This document shows positions 51,606-61,340 of a stretch of 64,000 bases of DNA, piece by piece (the first letter of the stretch is position 1; every line of letters starts with the position of its first letter). A program made the position numbers and the translations under genes. The DNA is taken from the NCBI RefSeq assembly GCF_013283365.1, contig NZ_WBYM01000001.1, positions 1-64,000 of the forward strand, given 5' to 3'. The stretch is from Marinobacterium sp. xm-d-530. GTDB taxonomy: Bacteria > Pseudomonadota > Gammaproteobacteria > Pseudomonadales > Balneatricaceae. A model generated the notes under the pieces. It searched no databases, was not told where the DNA came from, and saw only the letters and a program-made list of their open reading frames with translations.

Positions 51606-52973
51606 TTAACTAGCAAGCTTAAAGCAGGGAACGTAACCCGCAAAATCAATCTTCATTCGACGCTGCTCAATGAATCCATTCAACAATTTATCGAGTGCAG
51701 TGATCACCTCGGGATCGCCATCTAGGATGAAAGGCCCCTTTTCCGCAACCGCTTTAACAGCAGGCTCTTTAACGTTGCCTGAGACAATACCCGATAGTGC
51801 TTTACGAAGTTCTGACGCCAGTTCAGAGATCGGCTGACCTTTGTGAAGATTCAGCGCGGCCATATTGTCGTGTGTCGGTTCAAAAGGCAGTTGCAACTCG
51901 TAAGGTATCTGCAGTTGCCAGTTGAAGTGGTAAGCCTCACCGGACTCTTTACGCTGTTCGGTGACTCGGTTGAGACCCTCTTTCATCAATGCAGCCACTT
52001 TCGACGGATGATCAATCACAACCTGATACAGCTTGCTGGCCTCTTCACCGAGCGTCGCTTTAACAAACTGATCGATCTGCTCGAAGTAGGCCTCGCTACC
52101 TGCAGGGCCTGTAAAGATAAAGGGCATCTCTACATTGCGATTCTGTTCTTGAAGCAAGATGCCAAGCATGTAGAGAATCTCTTCTGCTGTGCCCGCTCCG
52201 CCTGGGAATACAATGACGCCATGACCGAGTCGCACAAAAGCTTCTAGGCGTTTCTCAATGTCCGGCATGGTAATCAGTTCAGAGACAATCGGATTGGGCG
52301 ATTCAGCCGCAATGATGCCGGGTTCAGTAATGCCTATGTATCTTGGGTCGCTAATGCGCTGTTTAGCGTGTGCAATGGTGGCCCCTTTCATTGGACCTTT
52401 CATAGCACCCGGGCCACAGCCGGTACAGATATTGAGGCCTCTTAAGCCCAGTTCGTAACCCACTTTTTTGGTGTAGGCGTACTCATGGCGAGCAATAGAG
52501 TGACCGCCCCAACAGACCACAATGTTGGGTTTAATGTTGGGTCTTAGCGATTTAGCGTGTCTTAAAATGTGAAATACTGTATTGGTCAGTTTCTCACCTG
52601 GCGTTAAGCCCTCACAGACATCATTAAGCTCGTCTACTACATAGGCAAGGTCTCGTAACACCGAGAAAAGGTGCTCACGAATACCATCGACCAACTCACC
52701 ATCCACAAAAGCCGACGCTGGTGCATTGATCAGATCCAGCTGCACACCACGGTGTTTATTGACGATGTGCACATCAAAATCTTGGTATTTCTCAAGCACT
52801 TCGGCCGTACAGTCCATCTCACTACCGCAGTTGAGTACCGCCAAAGCGCATTGGCGAAATAGAGGGTATAGCCCAGAATCGCTTCGATCCCGAATACGCT
52901 CTACTTCATAGGGTGAGAGCATATCCAAACTCTCAAGAGGTTTGACACTGGCACTGACAAATAGATCGCTCAT
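51606..52973 (-). CDS. ppnN: Nucleotide 5'-monophosphate nucleosidase PpnN (LOG family)
   Basis: The 455-residue enzyme splits purine and pyrimidine nucleoside monophosphates to base and ribose-5-P; in E. coli (gene ygdH) it is tuned by (p)ppGpp. Visible: LOG motif PGGAGTAEEILYMLG (~residue 257), GGHSIARHEYAYTKKVGYEL and CTGCGPGAMKGPMKGA. Length equals E. coli PpnN. GGAG lies 6 bases before the ATG. Confidence 0.94.
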   Translation of the reverse strand: MSDLFVSASVKPLESLDMLSPYEVERIRDRSDSGLYPLFRQCALAVLNCGSEMDCTAEVLEKYQDFDVHIVNKHRGVQLDLINAPASAFVDGELVDGIREHLFSVLRDLAYVVDELNDVCEGLTPGEKLTNTVFHILRHAKSLRPNIKPNIVVCWGGHSIARHEYAYTKKVGYELGLRGLNICTGCGPGAMKGPMKGATIAHAKQRISDPRYIGITEPGIIAAESPNPIVSELITMPDIEKRLEAFVRLGHGVIVFPGGAGTAEEILYMLGILLQEQNRNVEMPFIFTGPAGSEAYFEQIDQFVKATLGEEASKLYQVVIDHPSKVAALMKEGLNRVTEQRKESGEAYHFNWQLQIPYELQLPFEPTHDNMAALNLHKGQPISELASELRKALSGIVSGNVKEPAVKAVAEKGPFILDGDPEVITALDKLLNGFIEQRRMKIDFAGYVPCFKLAS

Positions 52974-53142
52974 AACACTCTCCTTCGCGTAATCACGATG
53001 TCATTATTTACGTTTATACATGAAGGATAGATGACATTCAGCTAATCGGCAGAACATATTTGCCAAAGGCGAATGCATCGATTAGTTTAAAGTTATCGGT
53101 GAGTTTTTCATCGATCCCTCTCTGCTGCAGAAGGAACCGCCA

Positions 53143-54531
53143 ATGAGCGCATCCAAGCTTTATATCCTTGATACCAACGTGCTGTTGCACGACCCCAAGT
53201 GTCTTGTCGAATTTAAAGAGCAAGATATTGCCATTCCGATGACCGTGCTTGAAGAGCTCGACGACATCAAAGATCGGAAGAAGAACGTAGCGGCAGAAGC
53301 GCGTGCTGCGATTCGCGAAATTGATAAAATTCTGAGCAACGCCAAAGACCCTTCAGAGATTCTAGACGGTGTGCAGATTTTATTGGATGGTAAAGAGCGC
53401 GAGATCGTATTTGGTAAGCTCTCCATCTACCCTGATCATGAACTGGCTCATGACAAAGGGTTCTTGCCAGCAGACCACAATAAAGACAACCGAATCATTA
53501 ACTGCGCCCTTCACTTACAGCGAGTGCTTCCTAAGCGCCAGGTGATTCTGGTCACTAAAGATTTGAATATGCGTCTTAAGGCGATGGGAGCTGGCTTAAA
53601 ACGCGTTGAGGATTACCGTACCGACCAGCTCGTCTCGGACATCGATCTACTCCCTGCGGGCCATCTTCATTTAGAGACCCCTTTTTGGGAGGGGGTTGAT
53701 TCCGTTGAAAGCTATCACGAAAACGAGCACACCTGTCACAGAGTAGACCGCGAGGTGCTGCCAGAGACCTACCCTAATGAATATATTTGGGACGACTCGC
53801 AGGATTTTGCCGCTAAAACCAGCCGTGTCGAAGGTGACAAGGTCATCCTTCAGGATCTGGGCTACCAAAACCTGATGCAGCAAAACTGCTGGGGCATTTC
53901 ACCCATCAATATTCAACAAGCCTTTGCCATGGAAGCGATGCTGGATCCTAATATTGATCTAGCCGTTCTGCTTGGGTCCGCCGGTTCGGGTAAAACCTTG
54001 GTTGCCCTAGCCAGTGCTCTGGAGTTGGTTATTGAACAGCGTCGCTACAATAAAATTATTGTCACTCGCTCGACGCCACCGGTCGCTGAAGATATCGGCT
54101 TTTTACCAGGCACCGAAGAGGAGAAGATGACTCCATGGATGAGTGCGATTAACGATAACTTAGAAGCGATGCACGAACAGGACGAACGCCCGCAAAGCAG
54201 TGTTAAGTATGCGATTGAGAAGGCTAACATTCAGTTCAAGTCTCTCAACTTCATACGTGGGCGAAGCATTCAGAACGCCATTGTTTTGATTGATGAAGCC
54301 CAAAACCTAACGCCGCAACAGATGAAAACGATCCTGACTCGCTGTGGTAAAAACACCAAGATGGTCTGCCTAGGAAACTTGGCCCAGATTGATTCAAACT
54401 ACCTAACAGCACTCACGTCGGGCTTAACTTACATTGTTGAACGCTTTAGAGACTATGAGGGCTCTGCCAGCGTTCACTTTGAGGGAATCTTCCGCTCTAA
54501 ACTGGCCGAATACGCCGAAGAGCATCTCTAA
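53143..54531 (+). CDS. PIN domain - PhoH-like ATPase
   Basis: The 462-residue protein joins an N-terminal PIN ribonuclease domain (KLYILDTNVLLHDP, catalytic Asp; further acidic DDI and KDLNMRLKA) to a C-terminal PhoH/RNA-helicase-like ATPase (Walker A LLGSAGSGKTLVALA ~ residue 282, Walker B VLIDEAQNLTPQQ). PhoH2/YlaK-type proteins unwind and cut RNA. GAAGGAACCGCC precedes the ATG. It is a typical single gene in gammaproteobacteria. Confidence 0.93.
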   Translation: MSASKLYILDTNVLLHDPKCLVEFKEQDIAIPMTVLEELDDIKDRKKNVAAEARAAIREIDKILSNAKDPSEILDGVQILLDGKEREIVFGKLSIYPDHELAHDKGFLPADHNKDNRIINCALHLQRVLPKRQVILVTKDLNMRLKAMGAGLKRVEDYRTDQLVSDIDLLPAGHLHLETPFWEGVDSVESYHENEHTCHRVDREVLPETYPNEYIWDDSQDFAAKTSRVEGDKVILQDLGYQNLMQQNCWGISPINIQQAFAMEAMLDPNIDLAVLLGSAGSGKTLVALASALELVIEQRRYNKIIVTRSTPPVAEDIGFLPGTEEEKMTPWMSAINDNLEAMHEQDERPQSSVKYAIEKANIQFKSLNFIRGRSIQNAIVLIDEAQNLTPQQMKTILTRCGKNTKMVCLGNLAQIDSNYLTALTSGLTYIVERFRDYEGSASVHFEGIFRSKLAEYAEEHL

Positions 54532-54541
54532 ACATCCCGTT

Positions 54542-55090
54542 TTAGGGTACCAGTGCTGTGACTCCATCTGGGGTCACGGCCACTCTTTGATGACCCTCGC
54601 GATTTAGCTGCAGAAGATCAAACGAGCTGATCTTAATCTCCACCACACAGAACCAGTTCTGTTCGACAAATTCCACCAGTGGATCAATTTCTGAACCCGG
54701 TGGTAACTTGGTCGTGTAGTCCGCAACCGTCGGCCCCTCTTTGACCCTATCCCAACGTTCATCAATGGCTTCCTTGTCACTCATTAACGTCGCTAACCCT
54801 TCAGCTCGTAACTGCTGTTTTAACTGTGGATTCCAGAAGCAGAGTGAGACATTTGGATTATGTTGCAGCTGCAAAATTTTTGGTGATCGGGAGTCACTAT
54901 AGAAACGCAAAAGCCAGTTATTCGATTCGATCTCTCTTAAGACAACAGAGCGTGATTGCGGTCGACCAGCATCATCCACTGTAGAGAGAGTAAACACCCT
55001 CCAAGGGTGCCCTTTTTCCACCAGCGCATCTTCAACAAATCCCCACAATTCAAGGGGTTTTAGACTTTTTAAGTCGATCATTGGATACAT
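54542..55090 (-). CDS. Pyridoxamine 5'-phosphate oxidase-family flavin protein
   Basis: The 182-residue protein has the split-barrel FMN fold of PNPOx-like proteins: VFTLSTVDDAGRPQSRSVVLRE, then WLLRFYSDSRSPKILQLQHNP and VSLCFWNPQLKQQLRAEG. It lacks the C-terminal PdxH signature (RLSPD-type end), so it belongs to the Alr4036-like group and is probably not the vitamin B6 enzyme itself. Substrate unknown. Confidence 0.8.
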   Translation of the reverse strand: MYPMIDLKSLKPLELWGFVEDALVEKGHPWRVFTLSTVDDAGRPQSRSVVLREIESNNWLLRFYSDSRSPKILQLQHNPNVSLCFWNPQLKQQLRAEGLATLMSDKEAIDERWDRVKEGPTVADYTTKLPPGSEIDPLVEFVEQNWFCVVEIKISSFDLLQLNREGHQRVAVTPDGVTALVP

Positions 55091-55365
55091 CCATCTGAGA
55101 CATTGGTCTATCTTGAAAAACCGTCCATTTCGCCGAAGTCCAGTAACTACGTGGCTTATAGTTATCTGTCATAGCTGTATAACAAAACAGTTAGGCGATA
55201 GAGACTAGAAACCATGATGCGGCGCAATATAATTGGCACCACTGAAATATGGGTGACACATTTATCTGTTACCCACCGCCTCACTTCCAAGGCCTATTTG
55301 CCAAAAGCTTATAGGAGATTGAGTCGTAAGGCACATTTGTTCAACACACAGATGGTAGTCGAGTT

Positions 55366-56868
55366 ATGGATTCAGAAGTAGATGTATTGTTAGTTGGCGC
55401 AGGAGCGATGAGTACGACGCTTGCCGTTATGCTCCAGGAGCTGGACCCTAATCTGAAAATGATGATGGTCGAACGTCTCAACCACGTGGCTAGCGAAAGC
55501 ACCGATGGTCTTAATAACGCGGGTACTGGGCACGCAGCCTATTGTGAGTTGAATTACACCCCTCGCCAGGCTGACGGCTCAATTAACTGCAGCAAAGCTT
55601 TCTCAATTAACGAATGTTTTGAGATCAGCTTGCAGTTTTGGTCATACCTTGTGAATAAAGGTGCGCTTCCTCATCCTAAGAAGTTCATCAACACAACGCC
55701 CCACTGCAGTTTTGTCTGGGGTGAAGATAACGTCGATTTCCTTCGTAAGCGCCACCAAGCACTTTCACAGCACCCTCTTTTTGAGGCGATGGAGTACAGC
55801 GAAGATCCTGAGCAAATTCGCGAGTGGATGCCTCTAGTGATGCAAAACCGCGAAGATAACCAGCCGATTGCTGCTACTCGCGTGCGATATGGATCGGACG
55901 TTAACTTTGGTGAACTTGCGCGCTTCATGGTCAATTTCCTTGAAGTTAGTGGCAACTTCGAACTCAAACTGTCGTCAACAGTCCAAGATCTTAAACAGGA
56001 AGAGGATGGCCGTTGGTGCGTCAAACTGAAACACTCTGCTAAGCCAGACACCTACAAAGTCCGTGCGAAGTTTGTCTTCCTCGGTGCCGGTGGTGGAGCT
56101 CTACCTCTGTTGCAAAAATCTGGCATCCCTGAAGGTGAAGGGTACGGCGGCTTCCCAGTTAGTGGTCAGTGGTTGATCTGTAAGAACAAAGAGGTCATCG
56201 AGCGTCACCAAGCCAAGGTATACGGCATGGCCCCCATTGGTGCGCCACCCATGTCAGTACCCCACTTGGATACCCGTGTTATCAATGGTGAAAAAGCACT
56301 GCTGTTCGGTCCTTTTGCAGGGTTCACTACTAAGTTCCTAAAAAATGGCTCGTTGATGGATCTGCCGATGTCATTGAGCCCAGACAACTTGATGCCAATG
56401 ATGTCAGTTGCCCGCAACAACATGGATCTGACCAAATATCTAATCAGTGAAGTAATGCAGACGCACGGTTCACGTGTAGAGTCACTTCGCAACTTCTTCC
56501 CAGATGCTGAAGAGAACGATTGGGAACTCTCTTACGCCGGTCAGCGTGTCCAAATCATCAAACCGGGCAATGAAACCAAGGGTAAGCTAGAGTTCGGTAC
56601 AGAGGTGATCTCTGCAGCTGATGGTTCGATAGCGGCACTATTGGGCGCATCACCGGGTGCATCAACGGCAACCAGCACGATGATCTCGATCATCGAAGAG
56701 TGCTTTGCTGAGCGCATGCAGAAGTCGAACTGGTCCGAGAAGCTAAAACAGATGATTCCATCCTACGGTGAATCATTGGCGACCAATAGCGATCTTCTTC
56801 GTACGGTGCGGGCTAAAACGCTTGAGACACTACAACTGGATGAGAAAAAGGCCTCTCAAGCGGCCTAA
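55366..56868 (+). CDS. mqo: Malate:quinone oxidoreductase
   Basis: The 500-residue FAD enzyme oxidises malate to oxaloacetate and passes electrons to quinone at the inner membrane. Visible: N-terminal FAD motif VLLVGAGAMSTTLAVML (~7), DGLNNAGTGHAAYCELNYTP and the C-terminal GASPGASTATSTM. The length is normal. It is preceded by a 275-base gap that likely holds its promoter; no clear operator was found. Confidence 0.96.
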   Translation: MDSEVDVLLVGAGAMSTTLAVMLQELDPNLKMMMVERLNHVASESTDGLNNAGTGHAAYCELNYTPRQADGSINCSKAFSINECFEISLQFWSYLVNKGALPHPKKFINTTPHCSFVWGEDNVDFLRKRHQALSQHPLFEAMEYSEDPEQIREWMPLVMQNREDNQPIAATRVRYGSDVNFGELARFMVNFLEVSGNFELKLSSTVQDLKQEEDGRWCVKLKHSAKPDTYKVRAKFVFLGAGGGALPLLQKSGIPEGEGYGGFPVSGQWLICKNKEVIERHQAKVYGMAPIGAPPMSVPHLDTRVINGEKALLFGPFAGFTTKFLKNGSLMDLPMSLSPDNLMPMMSVARNNMDLTKYLISEVMQTHGSRVESLRNFFPDAEENDWELSYAGQRVQIIKPGNETKGKLEFGTEVISAADGSIAALLGASPGASTATSTMISIIEECFAERMQKSNWSEKLKQMIPSYGESLATNSDLLRTVRAKTLETLQLDEKKASQAA

Positions 56869-56946
56869 CTCTTTCTATTTCTGGGACCCCACCGGATTGG
56901 TTTATTGGCGTTAAAGGACTACCATTGCGTCAATAAGGAGTCCGGT

Positions 56947-57252
56947 GTGGTTAAACATTTTTTTGAACATCTTCTCGTACTGACGGTTCGGTTCTATCAA
57001 CTGTTCATCAGTCCTGTACTGGGTCCGCGCTGTCGATTCTACCCAACCTGCTCTAGCTATATGATCGAAGCGATTCAACTGTACGGCCCCCTCAAAGGCA
57101 CACTGCTCGGTTTAAAACGCATTGGACGCTGCCATCCAGGGTCTGATGGTGGGATAGATCCGGTTCCAGGCAGTGAGCTTGAGAGCAGTTATCAACAAGA
57201 ACTTGCCGAACAAAGCTGCGGCTGTTCACACCCTGAGAACAAGGAGCACTGA
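56947..57252 (+). CDS. yidD: Membrane protein insertion efficiency factor YidD
   Basis: The ~101-residue protein has the YidD core: [33 protein letters not shown] and [15 protein letters not shown]. YidD assists YidC in inserting inner-membrane proteins. AAGGAG lies 6 bases before the GTG at 56947, which sets the start. Here it is not next to rnpA/yidC as usual but 2 bases upstream of an SSS-STAC membrane protein. The extra C-terminal Cys pair (SCGCSH) is unusual. Confidence 0.9.
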   Translation: MVKHFFEHLLVLTVRFYQLFISPVLGPRCRFYPTCSSYMIEAIQLYGPLKGTLLGLKRIGRCHPGSDGGIDPVPGSELESSYQQELAEQSCGCSHPENKEH

Positions 57253-57254
57253 TC

Positions 57255-59414
57255 GTGTTTTCTACTGCCAGCCTTACAGGCATTGCTCTGCTCTACATGG
57301 CTCTTCTGTTTGCATTAGCGATTTTTGTTGAGCGTAAGGTAAGGAAACAGTCTGGTCTTAGCTTCCAGGGACCCATCTACGCCCTCTCATTAGCGGTCTT
57401 TTTTACCTCTTGGACCTTCTATGGCAGCGTTGGATTCGCGCTCGAGAACGGACTCCAGTTCTTTGCCATCTATATCGGTGCCATTTTAGGTCTACTCTTT
57501 GGTGCCAAAGCGATCAAAAAAATGGTTCTGGCCAAAGAGAGTTTTCGTTTAACGTCCATTGCCGATTTCATATCAACGCGTTACAGACGCTCTCAGCGCA
57601 TTGCCGCTCTGGTGACCATCATTGCGATTCTAGGGCTGCTGCCTTACATCGTTCTTCAGTTGCGTGCGATCAATAGTGCGTTTGATGTACTGACCAACGA
57701 CTCAGCAACCCAAGGTAGCTGGTCGGCTGCCATCATCACACTGACGCTCGCGTTTATTACGATTCTTTTCGGTGCCCGAAAAATTGATCCGACTGAACGT
57801 CACCAGGGCATTATTGCCGTGTTAGCCGCCGAGTGTCTGGTAAAGTTGTTTGCCTTCATTGCCCTGGGTCTGTTTGTCACCTTTGGTCTGTTTGATGGGT
57901 TTGACGATCTCCTCAAGCAAGCGGAGCAGGCCAACTTACAGTCGGTTTACAGCTTTGGTGGATCGGACAGTTTCTTAACCTGGGTTGCCCTAATCATACT
58001 AGGCGCAGCCGCCATCCTGATGCTGCCAAGACAGTTTCATGTCACGGTCGTTGAAAATCCGGGTACGACACACATCAAGAGCGCCCTGACGCTCTTTCCT
58101 ATCTACACGCTTGGCATCAACCTATTTGTTATTCCTATCGCACTGGCCGGGCTGTTGCTCGGGCTTCCAAAAAGCTCTGGTGATCAGTTCGTTCTATTGA
58201 TACCTAAGCTCGCTAATAGTGAGGTGATGGCCCTGGTGGGTTACCTAGGCGGATTCGCCGCCGCCACGGGTATGGTCATCGTTACCCTAATTACCCTAGC
58301 GACGATGACATCAAACCACTTGGTGATTCCCATCTGGCGTCGTTTTAAACCGGATCTCAATTTAGGCGCCTCACTGCTCCATCTGCGCTGGATACTCATT
58401 CTAGGCATTGCGTTAATTGCCCATCTGTTTGCCAACCAACTCGATGCACCTTACTTGTTAGTTGCATTGGGTTTAATCTCGTTCGCGGCAGTTCTGCAGT
58501 TAGCACCCGCTGGGTTAATCGGTCTATTTTGGCGTAAAGGGAATAGTTTAGGCGCAGCACTGGGCTTATTGTCTGGCTTTATTCTCTGGGGCTTCACCTT
58601 AGTGCTACCGCCTATGGTTGGTGAGGGCTGGATCGATGCCAGTGTTATGACGAATGGACTGTTTGGCCACTCATGGCTGCGTCCTAATGCACTGTTTGGA
58701 CTGGAATTTTTACCCCCACTCGCCCACGGCGTATTCTGGTCACTCTTGTTTAACATCACGCTGTATGTGGTTGGCAGTAAACTCTACAAGCCTCGTAAGG
58801 TTGAGAGAGCTCAGACAGAAGAGCTGTTTAACGCCACTAACGAGATGTTAACGGACCGATATCGCAATGCCCGCCCCACTGGGCTTGAAGCCTATATTGA
58901 GCGTGAGCCGAAAACCCAAGAGGCTGAGCTTCTTCTCAACCGTTTTCTAAGCAGTGATGCGGCGGATCAGGTACTTGGCAGCATTTTGACGGACCTCCAG
59001 CTAGGTGCTCGCACTCATTTCACCATTGTCGAATTGATGGAGTTTCATCGACTACTCGAGCAACGATTAGCCGGATCTATCGGTGCAGCAGGTGCACATT
59101 CAGCAATTGAAGAGTCTATTCGCTACTCTGACCGAGAATCCGCCGATCTGAAAGCGCTCTTCTCTCACATTGCTAGCGAATTAAAGCTGAGCAGCTCAGA
59201 AACCGAAAACAGCCCTCTGTTTGAGTCGCTGCAAGACAATAACGAACAGCTTAACAACGAGCTCGCTAAGCTAAAAAATGCGAACAAGGTATTAGAGGAG
59301 AAGGTTGATCGTCAGTACGAAGTGATTCATGGACATCGCTTGGAGATACAGAAGCTAACCCATGAAAACCAGACACTGAAAGCACGATTGGGGCTCTCAA
59401 CTGATGAGAGTTAG
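57255..59414 (+). CDS. SSS/STAC sensor-like membrane protein lacking a kinase
   Basis: The 719-residue protein has about 12-13 transmembrane segments of a sodium:solute symporter (SLC5/PutP-like) domain, residues 1-510, as in CbrA-type histidine kinases. Then comes a STAC-like segment (LEQRLAGSIGAAGAHSAIEE, ~600-625), and a C-terminal coiled coil (ENSPLFESLQDNNEQL...). No His-box or ATPase domain follows, so it is not a kinase. It could be a transporter with a signalling partner, or a truncated sensor. The start is 2 bases after the yidD stop. Confidence 0.8.
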   Translation: MFSTASLTGIALLYMALLFALAIFVERKVRKQSGLSFQGPIYALSLAVFFTSWTFYGSVGFALENGLQFFAIYIGAILGLLFGAKAIKKMVLAKESFRLTSIADFISTRYRRSQRIAALVTIIAILGLLPYIVLQLRAINSAFDVLTNDSATQGSWSAAIITLTLAFITILFGARKIDPTERHQGIIAVLAAECLVKLFAFIALGLFVTFGLFDGFDDLLKQAEQANLQSVYSFGGSDSFLTWVALIILGAAAILMLPRQFHVTVVENPGTTHIKSALTLFPIYTLGINLFVIPIALAGLLLGLPKSSGDQFVLLIPKLANSEVMALVGYLGGFAAATGMVIVTLITLATMTSNHLVIPIWRRFKPDLNLGASLLHLRWILILGIALIAHLFANQLDAPYLLVALGLISFAAVLQLAPAGLIGLFWRKGNSLGAALGLLSGFILWGFTLVLPPMVGEGWIDASVMTNGLFGHSWLRPNALFGLEFLPPLAHGVFWSLLFNITLYVVGSKLYKPRKVERAQTEELFNATNEMLTDRYRNARPTGLEAYIEREPKTQEAELLLNRFLSSDAADQVLGSILTDLQLGARTHFTIVELMEFHRLLEQRLAGSIGAAGAHSAIEESIRYSDRESADLKALFSHIASELKLSSSETENSPLFESLQDNNEQLNNELAKLKNANKVLEEKVDRQYEVIHGHRLEIQKLTHENQTLKARLGLSTDES

Positions 59415-59434
59415 TACCCGCAGGGTAAAGAATC

Positions 59435-59462
59435 AGAGGAGGCTTTAGGCCTCCTCTTTTTT
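59435..59462. terminator. Terminator between converging genes
   Basis: AGAGGAGGC (59435-59443) pairs with GCCTCCTCT (59449-59457), followed by TTTTT. It overlaps the last codons of the leftward mscS-type gene and serves the rightward SSS gene; it probably works in both directions. Confidence 0.85.
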
Positions 59463-60257
59463 AAGATGAACATCCATTTGCGGGTAAGGAATGGAGATTC
59501 CCTCAGCATCAAAACGCACTTTAATCTCTTCAGTCAGTGCCCAACGGACCTCCCAATAGTCTTCGGTTTTAACCCATGGGCGCACAATGAAATTAACGCT
59601 GCTATCGGCCAATTCTGATACCGCAATTTTAGGGGCAGGATCCTCCAAGACTCGACTATCGGCCGTCACAACCTCTGTTAAGATCTGTTTTGCTTTACGC
59701 AGATCATCGTCATAACTGATACCAAAGATCATATCGATACGACGTGTCGGTCTACGGTTGTAGTTCGTGATGATCCCTGAATAGATCGAACCATTTGGCA
59801 CAATCACTTCGCGGTTATCTCCGGTACGCATCACCGTATTAAAAATCGTGATCTCTTCAGCTACGCCGGATATGCCAGCCACTTCGACAAAGTCACCCTC
59901 TTTGAATGGGCGGAAGAAGATCAGCAAGACACCCGCAGCAAAGTTTTTCAACGAGTCCTGCAGTGCCAGACCGATTGCCAAACCTGCGGCACCGACCAGA
60001 GCGATCAATGAGGTGGTATCAACACCCAATTGACCCAGCGCGGCAACGATAACCAGCAGCGTCAACAGAATGCTGATGACGGAGCGGACAAAGTTGACCA
60101 GCATATTGTCCATTGATGAACGGTGCAGCCCTCTCTCAAGCAGTCGGGTTGCAAATTTGACCAACCAACGACCCACCACAAAGATGGCCAAAGCCGTGGC
60201 GATATTGATAGACCAAGGGACTAAGTAGGTATCCATAAGAGATTGCAAATCAGGCAT
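59445..60257 (-). CDS. mscS: Small-conductance mechanosensitive channel (MscS family)
   Basis: The 270-residue channel protein has three N-terminal membrane helices; the pore helix TM3 is LIALVGAAGLAIGLALQDSL, rich in Gly and Ala, followed by the beta domain PFKEGDFVEVAGISG and VPNGSIYSGIITN. It opens under membrane tension to relieve osmotic downshock. Length is that of classical MscS. Confidence 0.94.
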   Translation of the reverse strand: MPDLQSLMDTYLVPWSINIATALAIFVVGRWLVKFATRLLERGLHRSSMDNMLVNFVRSVISILLTLLVIVAALGQLGVDTTSLIALVGAAGLAIGLALQDSLKNFAAGVLLIFFRPFKEGDFVEVAGISGVAEEITIFNTVMRTGDNREVIVPNGSIYSGIITNYNRRPTRRIDMIFGISYDDDLRKAKQILTEVVTADSRVLEDPAPKIAVSELADSSVNFIVRPWVKTEDYWEVRWALTEEIKVRFDAEGISIPYPQMDVHLKKEEA

Positions 60258-60360
60258 AGTTAATCGTCCAAAAGGCTAAATTTAAGCTGCGGGTAAGGTT
60301 GATAGTGATAAATTCACCCCCATATCTACACTATAACCTAGGTAAAGCAGTTTCCCATCT

Positions 60361-60936
60361 ATGCGTTCATTTTTTTCTCTATTTGCTCTTCTTATGTCAA
60401 GCCCACTCTATGCGGCTGATTACCATATCGCCGATGATGTTCAACTCTTCATGCACAGCGGTCCCTCTTACGAATACCGCATCGTCTCTAGAGTTCGCAG
60501 TGGCGATCCCGTTACTCTGTTAGAGCGCGGCAAAGATTACACCAAGATTAAACTGGCCGATGGCAAAGAGGGTTATGTTCTCACTCGCTACCTAGCTGAG
60601 GGGCAAAGTAAATTGACAGCTCTACAAACTGAGCTACCGGATCTAAAGCAGCAGGTCGCGTCGCTTAGTGAAGATTTGGCAAAGAGAAACGATCAAATTA
60701 CCCAACTCGAAACAGAGTTGGCAAGCTACCGCGATGAAGCGACTGACTCGACCACAGAGCTTGTCATCAAAGATAAACGGATTCGCGAACTTGAGTTTCA
60801 AGTCGCTAATATGGATCAATCAAACCTAATGCGCTGGTTAACCCATGGCGGACTGATCGCCTTAGCAGGTTTGGTCGTTGGATTGATCCTTCCCCACCTT
60901 CCTCGTCGTAAGAAGAGACAGGATGAGTGGTTTTAA
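60361..60936 (+). CDS. SH3b-domain envelope protein (TIGR04211/YgiM-like)
   Basis: The 191-residue protein has a signal peptide (MRSFFSLFALLMSSPLYAA), a bacterial SH3 domain (residues ~22-80, MHSGPSYEYRIVSRVRSGD), a long coiled coil (~85-150) and a C-terminal membrane anchor (GGLIALAGLVVGLILP) ending in basic RRKKRQ. This is the TIGR04211/YgiM layout. Function in the envelope is unproven. It is divergent from mscS. Confidence 0.88.
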   Translation: MRSFFSLFALLMSSPLYAADYHIADDVQLFMHSGPSYEYRIVSRVRSGDPVTLLERGKDYTKIKLADGKEGYVLTRYLAEGQSKLTALQTELPDLKQQVASLSEDLAKRNDQITQLETELASYRDEATDSTTELVIKDKRIRELEFQVANMDQSNLMRWLTHGGLIALAGLVVGLILPHLPRRKKRQDEWF

Positions 60937-60961
60937 TTAACAAAAACAGAGAGAAGTGATT

Positions 60962-61096
60962 ATGGAAATGGTTATTCTAGGCGCTCTGTGTATTGCTGCA
61001 GCACTGTACATCATCAGCACAAATATTCAGTCTAAAAAGCCTGTTCTGCAGCCGATTCGTATCGAAGAGCGCAGCCAGAAAAAGCGTCGCCGCTAA
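60962..61096 (+). CDS. Small membrane protein (44 aa)
   Basis: A 44-codon frame with ATG at 60962 and GAGAAG upstream, 25 bases after the SH3 gene. The product has one N-terminal membrane helix (VILGALCIAAALYIIS) and a basic tail (QKKRRR). It overlaps the stop of the converging 67-residue gene by 4 bases. No family known; the ribosome site and reading frame make it a plausible real gene. Confidence 0.6.
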   Translation: MEMVILGALCIAAALYIISTNIQSKKPVLQPIRIEERSQKKRRR

Positions 61097-61296
61097 GCTA
61101 AGTCTTCATCGGTAATGGGACGTGGCGTAAAGTCTGCGATCCCATTTTCAATGGTCCATGCACGACGCCCCTGCTCGACACGAATAACACCTTTGAATCG
61201 TGCTTGAAGGTAAGGTACGACCTCTTCAAGGGTGTCGATATCACACAAAATCACACCACCACGATCATCTTCAGTCGAAAATAGAAACGATTGCAC
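61093..61296 (-). CDS. Small hypothetical protein
   Basis: The 67-residue acidic protein (FLFSTEDDRGGVILCDIDTLEEVVP...) has no membrane segment or known motif. The GTG at 61296 has AGAGG 6 bases upstream. Its compact alpha/beta pattern and the clean fit between neighbours suggest a real conserved gene. Function unknown. Confidence 0.55.
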   Translation of the reverse strand: MQSFLFSTEDDRGGVILCDIDTLEEVVPYLQARFKGVIRVEQGRRAWTIENGIADFTPRPITDEDLA

Positions 61297-61340
61297 CGTA
61301 CACCTCTAATAAACAGTCACGCCAGTCTAACAACTTACTT

